Source of the DNA: Marsupella aquatica
Taxonomy: Eukaryota > Marchantiophyta
Length of the DNA stretch: 64,000 nucleotides
Reading direction: 5' to 3'
NCBI GenBank assembly: GCA_973895155.1
Contig: OZ316897.1
Location: 21,948,001-22,012,000, forward strand
Shown here: positions 24,339 through 35,920 of the stretch, one piece after another
Layout of the letters: each line of letters starts with the position of its first letter
Position numbering within the stretch: the first letter of the stretch is position 1
The notes under the pieces: model-generated
The model's database searches: none
The model's input: the letters and a program-made list of their open reading frames with translations, nothing else
What the model was told of the DNA's origin: nothing
Translations under genes and position numbers: made by a program

Positions 24339-26888
24339 GTGTTGGAGGCTTACTTTGGTTGTCCTTCGGATGCCTTGCTTACATTTTCTCCATGGACTCT
24401 ATGGAACAGAAATATGCCCTTAGTCATTGAAGAAACAAATTGTGCTTCAATGGCTAGAAACACCGGCCCCCCTGGCGAGGTCACCTTGACGGCCCTTCAA
24501 GATCTCCATCCACAGCCCTATGATCAGCTCCCTTTGTTCGTGGAGGATTTTGAGCCTGAGGAGAATCTTCAGTTTAGTAGGGACCACTTCACCTATGCCT
24601 TCCTCCATGCCCCGCGTTGCGCGGCTGGTGGCCCCTCTGGCTATGTCTTTGAGCATTTTCGTGATTTATTCCCCCCTGAGGATCCTTAGTCTGGTTTTCC
24701 AGTTTTCTTCTCCTTTTGCCAGTGTATTGTAGCCGACCGTTTGCCTCCTCCCGTCTCTCGGCTTTTGAGTGCTTCTCGTTTACTGGCCATGGCTAAGTCT
24801 TCACCGGGTGTTCGGCCCATAGCTATTGGAGAGGTTTTTCTTCGTCTGGTGTCTCGCACACTTTCATCGCAGTATCGCTCTGCACTATCGGATCATCTAT
24901 CTCCACATCAGTTTACAGTGGGCGTTCCGGCGGTTGTGAGACAGTTATTGCGGGTATTCGTACTACCTTGGACCTCCACCCTGATTGGGTTGTCCTCCAG
25001 GTTGATGTCTCTAATGCTTTCAGTACGGTTTCTCGGGCAACAATTTTTTGTGCTTTGGGGCGGCGGATCCAGACATCCAGTCCCTTATCCCCTTTGTCCG
25101 TTGTTTTTATGGACTCGAGGCCCCCCTCTTCTATAGTCATCACACCTCTACAGGAGTGTATACCACTCTTTCTTCTGCAGAAGGTACACGTCAGGGTGAC
25201 CCTTTGGGTGGGCCTCTTTTTGCCATTGCCCATTTTACTGCTTTACGGGAAGCCTCCGTGGCCCACCCCGAGTGTATCTTCCCCTCCCTTTCAGATGACA
25301 CCCACATCATTGGTCCACCTGTTGCGGTTACTTTTGCCCTCGCCACCCTTTCCACCCATTTGTTGGGCCTCGGTTTACGGGTTCAGCCAGTGAAGAGTCA
25401 TGCATGGAGTCCAGCTGGGTTACCCTCTGATCTTGCGCTTCCCCCTGGGTACTTACGCCCAAATGACGGTCTTCGGGTCCTTGGCTCCCCAGTCGGTACC
25501 GCCTCCTTTTGCTCATCTTTCATTGCTGACGCTCTACAGGCTGCCTTAGCCCCTACTTCTATGCTCCCTAAGTTAGGAGATTCTCAGGCAGCATTTGGGT
25601 TGTTATTGCGATGCATCCACCCTCGCGCGTCCTATTTGGCTCGGACACATCCCCCTACGGAGGATCTGTATCTACACCTCCGAGCGTTTGATGTCTCCAT
25701 TCGTGAGACTTTGGCTTCTCTTTTAGGGCCAGGTACTTTGCTCTCATCTCCGTGGCTTCATCGACAGCTCAGTCTTCCTATTTCTCACGGTGGTTTTGGG
25801 CTTACTTCCACTGAGCGCCTTGCACCTTTGGCCTTTTTGGGTGCGTGGGCGGCCGCCTTCTCATTGTTGGCAGATTGTTTCCTTGCTGAGGATCGACCTT
25901 TTTTACTTTCGTCTCTTATGGAGGTAGAGGAGGGTTCCCTCCCATTTCAGGTTCATTTGCGCGTGGCGCGGTCATCATTACCAGATCCTATTCGAGCTGC
26001 GTTACCTTCATTTCAGGAGTTTTTATCCTTGGACCCCGTCCGTCTTCAGGCAGACCTTGCTGGGCGTATGCACGCTTTCACCCTCTCCAGCATCCTCAAC
26101 AAGGCACCTGACATGGACCGAGCTCGGATTCTTTCTTCTGGAGGGAAGGGCGCAGGAGGTTGGCTTCAGGCCAATCCAGTCATTCCTCACCTACGGATGT
26201 CTTCAGTGGAGTTTGCGACAACCATGCGTCTTCGTATGGGCTTGCCGCACCCACTTCTTGCTGGTTTACCTCCTACTTGCACTTGTGGGAAGCCTTGTGA
26301 TGCCACAGGTGTCCATCTTCTTCGGTACAGTTTGGGCGGCGAAACCATTTTTGTTCACGATGTTGTGAGAGATGCCACTGCTCAGGTTCTTTCTGGCTCT
26401 TTGGTCTGCGCACGGCGGGAGGTGGTGCTCGAGTTACCTGGTCCTCCACACAGCAGTTACGGGTGGATCTTACCATGGTCCGTGAGGGTCACCGTACTTT
26501 GGCAGATGTAGTGGTGGCAAACCCATTGCGCCAAGACATCATTGGGACAGCGGCAACAACGGCAAGGGCAGCAACATCACGAGCAGCAACAACGAAGGAG
26601 GCCAAATATGTTGCACGAGCTTCATCTGATAGCTTCCTGCCCCTTGCTCTTGAGATATTTGGGCGTCTCCATCCTCATTTCGACGGGCTTCTTCGCCAAG
26701 CTGTTCGGGATGTTCACGGCCGGATGGGTCCCACTGGACCTCCGCTATCTGTTTTGACCACGCACTTTCGCCAACGCATTTCAGTCACCTTACAGCGTGC
26801 TCAAGCTCGGGCCATCTATCGTCGATCTTTGACAGTGGGTGCTAGTGTGACTCCACAGCGGCTAGCCCCCCTAGAGGACTTGATGTAG
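24339..26888 (+). pseudogene. Non-LTR retrotransposon reverse transcriptase, frameshifted
   Basis: Conserved reverse transcriptase blocks appear in order but in different frames. GPSGYVFEHFRDLF is at about 24630 and GVRPIAIGEVFLRL at about 24810 in one frame, with a TAG at 24687 between them. VLQVDVSNAFSTVSR is in a second frame near 24990. From 25048 a third frame of 487 codons holds GTRQGDPLGGPLF and the catalytic SDD of SLSDDTHIIGP. Downstream of the polymerase is a Cys/His cluster (CTCGKPCDATGVH), and then, in yet another frame from 26463, VDLTMVREGHRTLADVVVANP. That segment resembles the restriction-like endonuclease of early-branching LINEs. At least three frame breaks show it is dead. 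Its GC content is higher than its flanks, as expected for a recent insertion. No poly-A tail was located. Confidence 0.8.
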
Positions 26889-26889
26889 A

Positions 26890-29800
26890 CCATTAGCTTT
26901 TTGCCACATTTGCTAGGAATGATGAGAACCTCGGTCCATTTGCGGTAGTTTTAGCTACTCTTTCTTAGTTTTTAGGGGTTTCCTTTTGCTCATTTCTTTT
27001 GTGTTTGGTTTTGTCCACTTGGGACCTCTCTTGTTTATTCTTTTGTACTCTATTTGACCCTTTTATGTAAAAAGTATGTGTTATATTCTTCATTGTGCTT
27101 GGGAAAACATGATAAATATATCTGTTCCAGCTGGCGAGCTATCATTGATGTGATTTAGAAACCATCTTTTATCCAATCAGGCGTCAACTGATGACCTTTT
27201 AATTTCCTTCCCACGATCAAGAGAAGCACTGGGAAGGGTGAAAAAGGGGCCCCATATTTCTTGAGCACTGTGTTATTCTCTCACACAACAATGTTGCATT
27301 GAGTACTTGACAACTCGGGTGGCTTTCCTGAATGGTTAGCAACGACCAGATGGCGGGCCCAAATGTATTGATGCGAGGTCAGGTCAACAAAGCTACATGC
27401 TTCTACTACCGTATACCTGTGCTTTTTTCCTGAAATATGATTGAAGAGTACAGGACGAAGAGGCTTACGTAGCGCTTTGCTAGCAAACCAGACCTAGTCG
27501 CCTAGTTGGAAATTTGATTAATGTTTGTTTCGAGACACAAAAACAAATCTTTCACAAGTTGACAGAATCATATGAGGGCTGGAGATGGTTCGTTTGTGTT
27601 CAGGTCAGTATGGAAACACTTCAGACTTCACGGGCTTAATTTGTGAAGAACAGAACGTCCAATTTGTTCAGGTTGAGCCGAACAAACGAGGGCAATCCGA
27701 AAATTATTCATAGTCAGATCAAGTGATGGGACAACACCCTTCGGAATCTAACTTTTTCAATTTGATCAACGACCAGTCTGAATAATTAAATGATCTCAAG
27801 CCATTTCTGTATTGGTTTAATGACAGACAACTAAAACTACCGGTTTCTTCTTAAAGAGCTACATGTGACATTCCCTAATTTGAATTCTAAAATATGGGAT
27901 GTGCCGAGCGACTACCGTCATAAACATTTTGGCAGTATGAAGGTCTTTGGGGATGTGCTAATCGAACGCCTGTCAGCTGCATTGGGGCCGATTAACTCTC
28001 CTTGATTTGAGCATCTGCACGTTTCTCAAGTCCCTCTCCTCGAACTTGCTGCGAAACTATACAGAATGGCGGGTCGACATCTCTGCGGTTCAGCAACGGT
28101 AGTCGGTATCAAGAACCAATCTCTCAGTAATTAGATCTCCCTACCACCGTAAACCAATCGCTCAGTAAGTGATGTTACTGACAGGAATTCAAAACAGCAT
28201 TTGCGGAATGACGGGTGTTGTTGTGAGTAAAAAGGGTCGTTCGATTGCGTCGACCATGGTTGAGAGTTGTGTGCTTGAGCCACAGGAAACGATAATTGGT
28301 GGTATAGAAAATCAGCCTCTCAATATTTTAACTAGATGCAGAGGAATCTAGATATGCCCTATGAACAATCTTTGATTTTCAATAAAGATGTAACCAGTTA
28401 TTGGCGGTACGGACAATCATTCTGTCGATATTTCTCGATGCGAAGACGAATCTATAAAATGCATTTTCCATAAAGATGATGGGTGTTTACGTACCGCGGA
28501 CAAGAATTGACTGGCTTCAACATTTCTTCACCTCGCCTTGGTATACAAACCATGATACGCTGGTACAGATTCATGCATGGAGGGTTGGGACAGATTCAAG
28601 CAGCACTATAGATTCAAGCTGCACTATAGGCGCTGGCGAGATGGGGAGGACTTCAAGTTGCCTCCTCAAGAATCTTTGATATTCCATACAGATATACACT
28701 GCAACCGATGGTACCGAGAGACAGTCTCTCAATATTTTCTCGATGCGAAGAGTAATCTAGAAATGCATGTTCCATAAAGATGATGGGTGTTGTTGTACCG
28801 TGGAGAAGAATTGCCTGGATTCAACATTTCTTCACCTCACCTTGGGTTTACTATCCATGATACGCTGATACAGATTCAAGTCAGAAGAGTTATATTGGTG
28901 CTACCGAGAATAAATTGTTGACGAGTTCCAGTTGCGTCCAGAAATATCTTAGGTTTCCCGTAAAGGATGTTGGGGCCATTGTGACTAGGAGGAAGAATTA
29001 TCTTTGGATGACATTTCTTCACTTCGCCTTGGTTTACATATCGCATCAGATTGGCACAGGTTCAATTGAAGAGAAATTCAAAGTTGCCTAGTGAAGGATT
29101 GTTGAAGAATATTTGATTTCCATCATAATGATGGGTGTTGAAGTGATGAAGAATAGAAGGGCAAAATTTTCAATTAATCAAAGACTTCCGGGTGGACGGT
29201 ATGGCGGTAGTGCATGCATGAGGTCTGTGGACTGAGGTGTGGAGCTAGACTGCCTAAGCAGCAAACCGCCCCAACAGGACAACACTTGCCCTTCGGGCTT
29301 TATCTGAGACAATGCACTTGTGAGAGGGCTCTACACAAAGTGGATCCAAGAGCCCTAGAGGTTGCAGTAGCAGGACAGGTGTTGAAATACAATAGGTGCT
29401 GCAGGAACCCGGCTGCCCAATCGAACGGGAGTAAACTTAGCTGCCCAATCGAATGGGACTAAACAGAGCTAAGCTGCCCACTACACAAGCTGCCCACTAT
29501 CTTTTTCTGACGTCGTAGCTCGGGATAAGAGATTCTCGGAGAATCCAGGATCCAACGGACAGAGAAGTCCTTCTGACTCCCAGATTTTCCGGATGAAGCT
29601 CCTGGCCGAGAGTTGGCCACGCTAGGGACTCACCTGCGCCCTTCTGTTTTCATTGATAGCTGATTAGACGCAGAGGACTGTAGTGCGATCAGAAATTGTT
29701 GGGGCCGGTGAAAAAATACAGAGGGCTTCGATACGTGTTTCAAGTTGGAAAGTACATTTCGTTAACTCATCTCTGCCATTATGTTTTCCTGGAAACTTGA

Positions 29801-30830
29801 TTACTATGATCAGAATTTGATAGGCTACATTGGAAAGTGTCCAAAACTCACCAATGGCTTTACATCGGAAAGTCTTATGTTCCTCTTCAATTTACTGTAG
29901 AGATCATAAAAGCGAGCTCAGGTTGTCCATTTAGGTGTAGTTGCGTTGATCCCATCTATTCGAATGTGGCAGATTGAAGCTTAATTAATCCAATCTATTT
30001 TATGGACGCCCAACAAGCTGTAGTTGCGAGCTCAGTAGCGGATGTAGTGGACCGAAAGACTTGTGAACGCCTGGTTGAGCTCCTGACTGTGGTTGTGCTA
30101 ATTGAGCTCAGAGAAGGATCATAAATTAACATTCGACCTCACGCCTTCAAATTGGTTGAGATAGGCTAATTACTCGTTCCTGATTGGATCATAATCCTGA
30201 AATTTCCGTCTCCCTTCGTCCGGCGTGAGCTAGGTGACAATTTCTCTTAGTTTTTAGGGGCCCCTCTAAGATAGAGCTTTGACGACGAACGAACGATCCA
30301 AGAAAATATTAGTGGAGTTCAGTCCACTCCTAATTCCACTCAAACCGTAAATACCCACTACGAAGAAGGAGAAGAGCCGTGTAGCCGACCCGGAACGTTG
30401 TCGTTTCAATGGGAAGAAGACTACTCCATACATTCCCTTCAAAATTTTCCTGAAACTTTAAGGTCGTGGGTCTAGTGTAGTCGTAAAGTATGCGTAACCT
30501 CAAAGATTAATGGGGTGACATGAAGATAACCCAGTCAAGCGAGGCTTTGCATGAGTAGTACCCGAAGTTCAAAACAGAGGCAATGAGACGATTCAAATTC
30601 ATTTAGGTGCATCAGTTGACATCTACGCTCGTCGATCAAGGTAAGTGCGTACTGCACCGCGTTTATGGGACCATGAGCAGTGCAAGCGTTTACCTGGTCC
30701 GACATATTGTCAAAGAGAAGGTCCTGCAAAAATTGATCCGTCTTCAAGACAGCCAAACAGATTGCCCGGGGCTGGAATTTGGACGGTCTTGGTAGGCTGA
30801 TCATTTCCACCATGAACAGAACGAAAAACC
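26890..30830. other. No gene recognised; diverged repeat units at 28200-29090
   Basis: Blocks combining AAAGATGATGGGTGTT, GAAGAATTGCCTGG and TTCAACATTTCTTCACCTC recur at about 28473, 28777 and 28965, with a weaker one near 28200 (period roughly 200-300 bp). Open frames at 29214-29462 and 30607-30795 show no domain. Confidence 0.55.
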
Positions 30831-30834
30831 GATT

Positions 30835-32003
30835 TCGTGGTTGTTTGTTGTGATTCCAAAACGATGATTTTGAATCGGCTGAGACCTCATGGCTTTTCAA
30901 TGATCTTCTTCAGACGCCTCGCTTCAGGGTCTAAACCCTTGCCATTGTAACCCTGAGTAACCATTCCTATACATCCTCTCAAAGATGCACAAACGAGGTC
31001 TCGAACTGATCTAAAGTAGGTCTGAAGTGGCAGCTTTTTAATTCACCGTCCTGTGAGTGTGCCAAAAGTGAGCCGTCAGGCAGGTACATGCATGACCAGC
31101 ACTGGAGGAGCAAATTAGCTCAGGGAAAATAGGTGGACACATTTTAATTTAACAATTCAGTCACAGCTGGCCACTGGACCCACTTGAGCCAGAGGCGCCA
31201 CGATGTACCTGGAGTAGCCATGAATTAGAACTAGAGGAAGGATTCTTGGTGGTCAACTAAAATTTAGGTCCTTTTAAATTTAGATCAGTACTGAGGCTCC
31301 GAATGGTCGATCTCGGCCAGTTTTTCAACAGAGATCGACAATTTTTGACCGAGACCTAGATCGAGATTATTCATCGAGTGGGGTGGCCTTTTAATTTTCA
31401 AGTCTTAACTTTGTGAAGGAAGAACTAAGGGGGAAGAGCATATAAGGAGCATGCATGGCAGGGAAAGAGAAAGCTTTAGAGCTCGTACCACTCCGCAAGG
31501 GTGAGCAGAGCACGCCTCTGCCACTTGCTGAAGACATGGACGCCAAGCCCACCGTTGGGAAGGGTGAAGCTAGCACCTCTGCGGATCGTAGCTCAAACGA
31601 GAGCTCAAATAGTTTCAAACCGTTCGTACTGATCAAGAAATAGGGTGAGTTTGGGTCCTGGACTTGGGATGTAAGTTCCGATATCTGCGTCATGATCTGT
31701 GAGAACCCACATTGCGGTTCACTGCATCGAGTGCTGGCAGGCTACTCTAGCAACCACTGAACAGTCCACGGTCGGATGCGATGTTTGCAGCATGGCACAT
31801 TCAAAAGATTGAGTGAGTGCCCGATTGAGTGATTTCTGGCCCCGAAGTTGGTTGGTAGAAGCAAGTCAGATGGTTCCTTCAGTTATCGGGTGGCATGGGG
31901 ACTTAACAGAAAACAGTGTCATGTGCATGGAGTATTGTTTCAAGAATTTTTCTGCAGTTAAATCTTGTTCCGTTGTTCATTGTCGGCATTTCAGCTTTGG
32001 ATA
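30835..32003. repeat. Segmental duplication, copy B (copy A at 4140-5360)
   Basis: Direct-orientation copy of 4140-5360. Its right edge falls at about 32003, in CTTTGGATACAGAAAGACAAACGG, where the sequence switches to the 3' flank of the Cys-rich gene family (matching 8972 onward). Confidence 0.85.
31455..31643 (+). CDS. 62-codon small open frame with TATA box, function unknown
   Basis: An ATG at 31455 follows a TATAAG at 31441 by only about 14 bases, so the TATA may not serve this frame. The peptide is acidic-basic mixed and disordered (MAGKEKALELVPLRKGE, then AEDMDAKP, then a Ser-rich stretch), and ends in VLIKK. GGTGAGTT directly after the stop could be a splice donor, in which case the stop would be just upstream of an intron. 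The paralogue at 4799 is frame-broken. It has no recognised family. It could be a chance frame in a repeated segment. Confidence 0.3.
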   Translation: MAGKEKALELVPLRKGEQSTPLPLAEDMDAKPTVGKGEASTSADRSSNESSNSFKPFVLIKK

Positions 32004-32351
32004 CAGAAAGACAAACGGTTCATCTCATTGCAAATGATTATGAATAATGACAATCAACTAAACACATAAAAACCAAGGAACTTTACTGAATATGCGGCAG
32101 CCGTCATTCCCAGTAATAATTATTGCCAATGCAAAATGTGGAGCGTACAACTACCCTACTCTAACTCCACCGATTTATTCTCCTATCTTAGCGAGACAGA
32201 GAGTTGTCCGCAGCTTGATCGACAAGCTATCACGGTGGGAGTGCAAGTATTATACATTTTGCAAATTATCTAGTATATTTTGTCTGTTCAGAGAGTCTCT
32301 GCATTCGACATCAGATTGCTAGCTTTCCTACTGGAAATCATAGTTAGCTAC

Positions 32352-32818
32352 TCATAACTTTCTTTGGCGCACACACTTCACAACTGCTTGTAAGAAGCAC
32401 CATGAGATTCGAGCCAATTTGCTTTCGCTGCATCGGGGATGGATCTGCGAGTACATCTCAGCTGCTTCGGAGGTTGTGAGAATCCAGTTACCCTTCGCGC
32501 CATCGTCAGTGTAGACTACACCAGTAGGCTTCATCTGGCTGTCACATGTCTGGGAATCAGTCAGGAGCGATCGGCGTCCAGCTTGGTACCAGAAAGCTCC
32601 GGTGAACTGGCCTCCAACTAAGCAGAAGTTGCCTTTGCCCGAGCCGACCTGCGTGGTACAGCCTCCATTTCTGTAAAATTTGCTGACCTGAGAACTTCCA
32701 GATGTGCTTGTGACCAGCACAGAGCCGCCGTCTTTTGCGCTCACTACACAGCAAATGTTGGATTTGATGCCATTGAATGAGTAGCCGCTCCCTTTGCAGT
32801 GCGAGGTGCTTTCGTAGA
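32352..32818 (-). pseudogene. Truncated third copy of the Cys-rich gene, fused to copia
   Basis: The mature Cys-rich domain from YESTSHCKGSGYSFNG to SEAAEMYSQ is present and closely matches copy 1. The signal peptide is replaced by copia reverse transcriptase sequence ending LPSKWVYKI, in the same reading frame. The join lies at about 32816-32820 with two or three bases of shared TC/ATC. A deletion near the C-terminus (after EMYSQ) shifts the frame, so the tail differs from the other copies. Flanking DNA to 32004 matches the 3' flank of copy 1 (8972-9380). Without a signal peptide or leader, a secreted product is unlikely. Confidence 0.8.
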
Positions 32819-34479
32819 TCTTATACACCCATTTTGAAGGTAGTAATCGAGCACCACTGGAAGTGGTACAAGTCGGGCAACATTGAGCTTGCGAAGTTGG
32901 TGGAGCTCCAGCATCTCCGCTTCCTTCCATTTGGAAGAGTCAGGTCGCTGCATGGCTTCTTTGTGATGACGTGGTGGATCTGTCAACGTGAGTGAGAAGA
33001 GAGCCGCCGAGTAGTTGTCGAGAAGCGTTGGTGGTAGAGAAGTGAGGACCTGATTGATGCCATCATCCAATCGAGAAGGTGGAACTCCTTTGTTGAGACG
33101 TGATGATCTTCGGAGTGGAGTGGGAATGACAGCTGCAATGTCAGCTTGAATTTCTCCTTCGGTGTGATATCCCAAGAGGGGAGGGATCACTGGCGCATTA
33201 GCAGGGCAAGCGACTGCATCAATTGATGACGTCAAATCATCAGTGGAGGTGGTCACCGTGGTGTCATCATGCTGACTGCCAGTACAAATTGTGGTGGATG
33301 TTTGCTCAGCATCCACGGAACAATCAGAGGGGATAGTCGATAGCTGTGGGACTGGTGCTGAGAAGATAGCCACTACATCATCGGTGCTAGACGTAGCAGT
33401 GTGAGACAACGTGTCGCTGCTATTGATGGCAGAGGTTCGTGGAGTCTCATCAAACTGTACATATGCAGAGCGAACAATCTCATTAGTAGTTGGAAACCAG
33501 ATTTTGTAGTTGAGACCATCAGCATATCCAACAAGGAAGCCCTTCCTAGCACATGCCGTAAATTTATCTCCACGAGCACGTTTCTCAGGTGGAATGTGGA
33601 CATAGGCAGTTGCACCATAGGACCGGAGACGAGTAATGTTGGTCTGCTGTGGTTGTCCTATTGCCTGGTGGAGACGTGCTTGAGGTGTGGAGCTTGCTGG
33701 ATTAAGAGCAGTCGGTGATCTATTGGCAATGTAGACAGCAGTTGTAATTGCCTCAGGCCAAAGATGTTTTGGAAGGTGAGCATCAATAATCATTGCACGA
33801 GCTTTCTGAGTGATGACACCAATAGATCGTTCAGCAATTCCATTCTGCTCATGATGATAGGGAGCCGAAGGTACATGTTTGCATCCTTGGGATGCCAAGA
33901 AGTCAGTAAGTTGTCGACCTCCAAATTCAGTACCATTGTCAATGTGGAGTTCAGAGATGGTGGAGTGATACTGATTGACAACGGAGAAAAAGAAATGTTG
34001 GATGGTAGTGAATGCTTGACTTTTAGTTGAAAGGCAGACAACCCAGCGATAGCGGGAGAAATCATCAGTAAAGATAAGGAAGTAATGCTTGTTTCCTATG
34101 CCAGACGTAGAGAGTGGTCCACATGTATCAAGATGAATAATCTGAAATGGACTAAGAGCTCGTGAGTGAGGAATGCGACAAATGATTTTACTGGACTTGG
34201 CAAGAGAGCATGCTTCACATGGCGTAAAAAGAGACGAAGATGATAGCGAGAGCCCTTCTTGTTTGAGTAGTTGTCGAATGCCATCAACATGAAGATGTGC
34301 AAGTCGTCTGTGGAGAATGTTGAGATCAAGAATAGCTGATGGTACCACCACTGCATAATCCTAGGCTAGGGCCGGTATGCGGACATTGAGTAGTTTCAAT
34401 CCATTTTGCTTAGTGACCACAGCAAACTCAGTGCCAGTCGGAAGATGAATGAACTGCTGCAATTCACTGCGCCAACTGA
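32818..34479 (-). pseudogene. Copia polyprotein segment: pre-integrase, integrase, start of reverse transcriptase
   Basis: Reading leftward from 34479: a stretch with LPTGTEFAVVTKQNGL, an in-frame TAG at 34361-34363, then the GAG-pre-integrase domain (LNILHRRLAHLHVDGIRQLL, CEAC). The integrase core follows with FTDDFSRYRWV, HIDNGTEFGG, APYHHEQNGIAERS and LWPEAITTAVYIANRS, and after it the Ser/Thr-rich linker and RSSRLNKGVPP. The reverse transcriptase is only entered: HHKEAMQRPDSSKWKEAEM and then, one frame away, LPSKWVYKI. There the element stops and Cys-rich gene sequence begins. Reverse transcriptase core, RNase H and 3' LTR are missing. The gag and protease half is at 53089-54305, on the far side of the large insertion. 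Confidence 0.9.
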
Positions 34480-34500
34480 TGTTAACACGATTTCGGACCG
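34480..34500 (+). repeat. Left target duplication (TGTT) and terminal inverted repeat
   Basis: TGTT at 34480-34483 is followed by AACACGATTTCGGACCG. Seventeen of the first eighteen bases match the right terminus in reverse complement. Confidence 0.85.
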
Positions 34501-34795
34501 ACCAAGAAGTGTGTCGGAGTTCTCGTTTAGCCCGATCCCGTTTTTTTTCTAAAGCAATGCAATGACCGATAAAACTGGCAAAAACTCTCTGAAACGCCAC
34601 TTTCCTCCATTGCATCGCCGCGAGAATGCAAGGAGCGATACGTGCATCGGGTTTTACATTCCGTCAGTGAAAAAGTCCGAACTAAGAGTAACTTGGTCCG
34701 AACCGCGTAATCCAGGAACGACCACGCACTAACCCAGGTAAAGGGGAAACTTAACCATGGTTAAGGGGAAATTAACCATGGTTTAGAGCGTCTCC

Positions 34796-34803
34796 TATAT
34801 AAA
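34796..34803 (+). promoter_or_regulatory. TATA box for the plus-strand genes of the large element
   Basis: TATATAAA lies about 310 bases inside the left end and upstream of the plus-strand gene series. Just before it, two copies of the palindrome TTAACCATGGTT (34752 and 34773) could be binding sites. Confidence 0.5.
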
Positions 34804-34930
34804 GAGGAGCGGGCTGCCCATAAGACGTTTGCTTTCGCCAGAGCAAATATCTCTTGACTGAGAGCGAATACCAAACTCCCATCAAGTCTTACATTCCTCC
34901 CAAGCGATTCGACTCTTTCTACCGAAAACC

Positions 34931-35262
34931 CGATAAATTTATCGGAACAGCCATTCCTGTTCAAGTTCTCCATGTAAGACTAACTAGTCATTTAGTGTAA
35001 AATGTCCAGATCCGAACGGACTGCGATAAATTTATCGCATTCTGCATTCCTCTGTTGCAATCATTTGATCCAGTGTTTAGAGAGGTGTTGCCTTCATTCC
35101 GATAAATTTATCGGAGTCTTCATTCCTTTCATGGAAAGAGGAGTAATTGAGAATCCGATAAATTTATCGGAGTTGTCATTTTTGTGAAAGATTGAATTCA
35201 GGGCTTAGGTGTCTGAGGAAGTCATATTTTCAATTCGAATGCGGAGTGCGATAAATTTATCG
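34931..35262 (+). repeat. Five copies of the CGATAAATTTATCG palindrome
   Basis: Perfect 14-base palindromes at 34931-34944, 35024-35037, 35100-35113, 35156-35169 and 35249-35262, spaced about 55-95 bases apart. Most are followed 8-12 bases later by CATTCC, always on the plus strand. They occupy the probable 5' leader between the TATA box and the first open frame. Confidence 0.95.
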
Positions 35263-35396
35263 CATCCTCCTGTGAGAATCATTTTCCTTTGTTTTGTTTG
35301 GAGACTCATCTTCAACTCTGATGTCGCAGTGTTGTCGGGTTTAGGAGGCACAACGGAAGGTCGATTGCACTCCGTGGACAACAGGTATTGTGACAA

Positions 35397-35723
35397 ATGG
35401 CTGTCTTCCTTGAAAATCGTGTCAAACGTGCACGTCGGTTGTACAAGAGACTCGTGCGACTCAAAGTTCTCCCCATCGGTATAGGAGCATTATGGATGGG
35501 TGGTACTGATCCTGGAGATAGGCAGAATCCTCTCCGCATTGAATTCTGCGGAATGAATGATGCAGGGGTTCCAATTCGTTCGAGGTTGATGTTAACGACG
35601 TGTTTACATTCTTTGGAGTTTTCTTGTAACTATTGTTGTCGTCATCTTGACAACAAGTACCACAAACAGGCTCACTTCTGTTGTAAGATTTGGAACGAAG
35701 ACCCTTGGGTGAACCTTTCATGA
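35397..35723 (+). CDS. Small Cys/His-rich protein of the large element, function unknown
   Basis: A 108-codon frame with a basic N-terminus (MAVFLENRVKRARRLYKRL), a central IGALWMGGTDPGDRQNPL stretch, and a C-terminal cluster (SCNYCCRH, then KYHKQAHFCCKIW) spaced like a zinc-binding site. It ends in TGA. It is the first frame after the palindrome cluster. A zinc-binding nuclear protein is a guess from the cysteine pattern, and no family is recognised. It could instead be an exon of a longer gene. Confidence 0.4.
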   Translation: MAVFLENRVKRARRLYKRLVRLKVLPIGIGALWMGGTDPGDRQNPLRIEFCGMNDAGVPIRSRLMLTTCLHSLEFSCNYCCRHLDNKYHKQAHFCCKIWNEDPWVNLS

Positions 35724-35920
35724 TGAGTGTTTCGACCTTTCCATTGAGGCGCGTCTTGTAAGGACATATTTAAATAAACAAGTCCTACCCTTGCGCAGCG
35801 AATATAATACGTCATGAGTCCTAATCGTTAAACTGTCGTGCAGGGTTGGTACTGTGGATGTGTTCGGTTACACCTGGTGATTGAAGGTATTTTTATTGGT
35901 GGTTTTGGTAGCTCTGCTTC

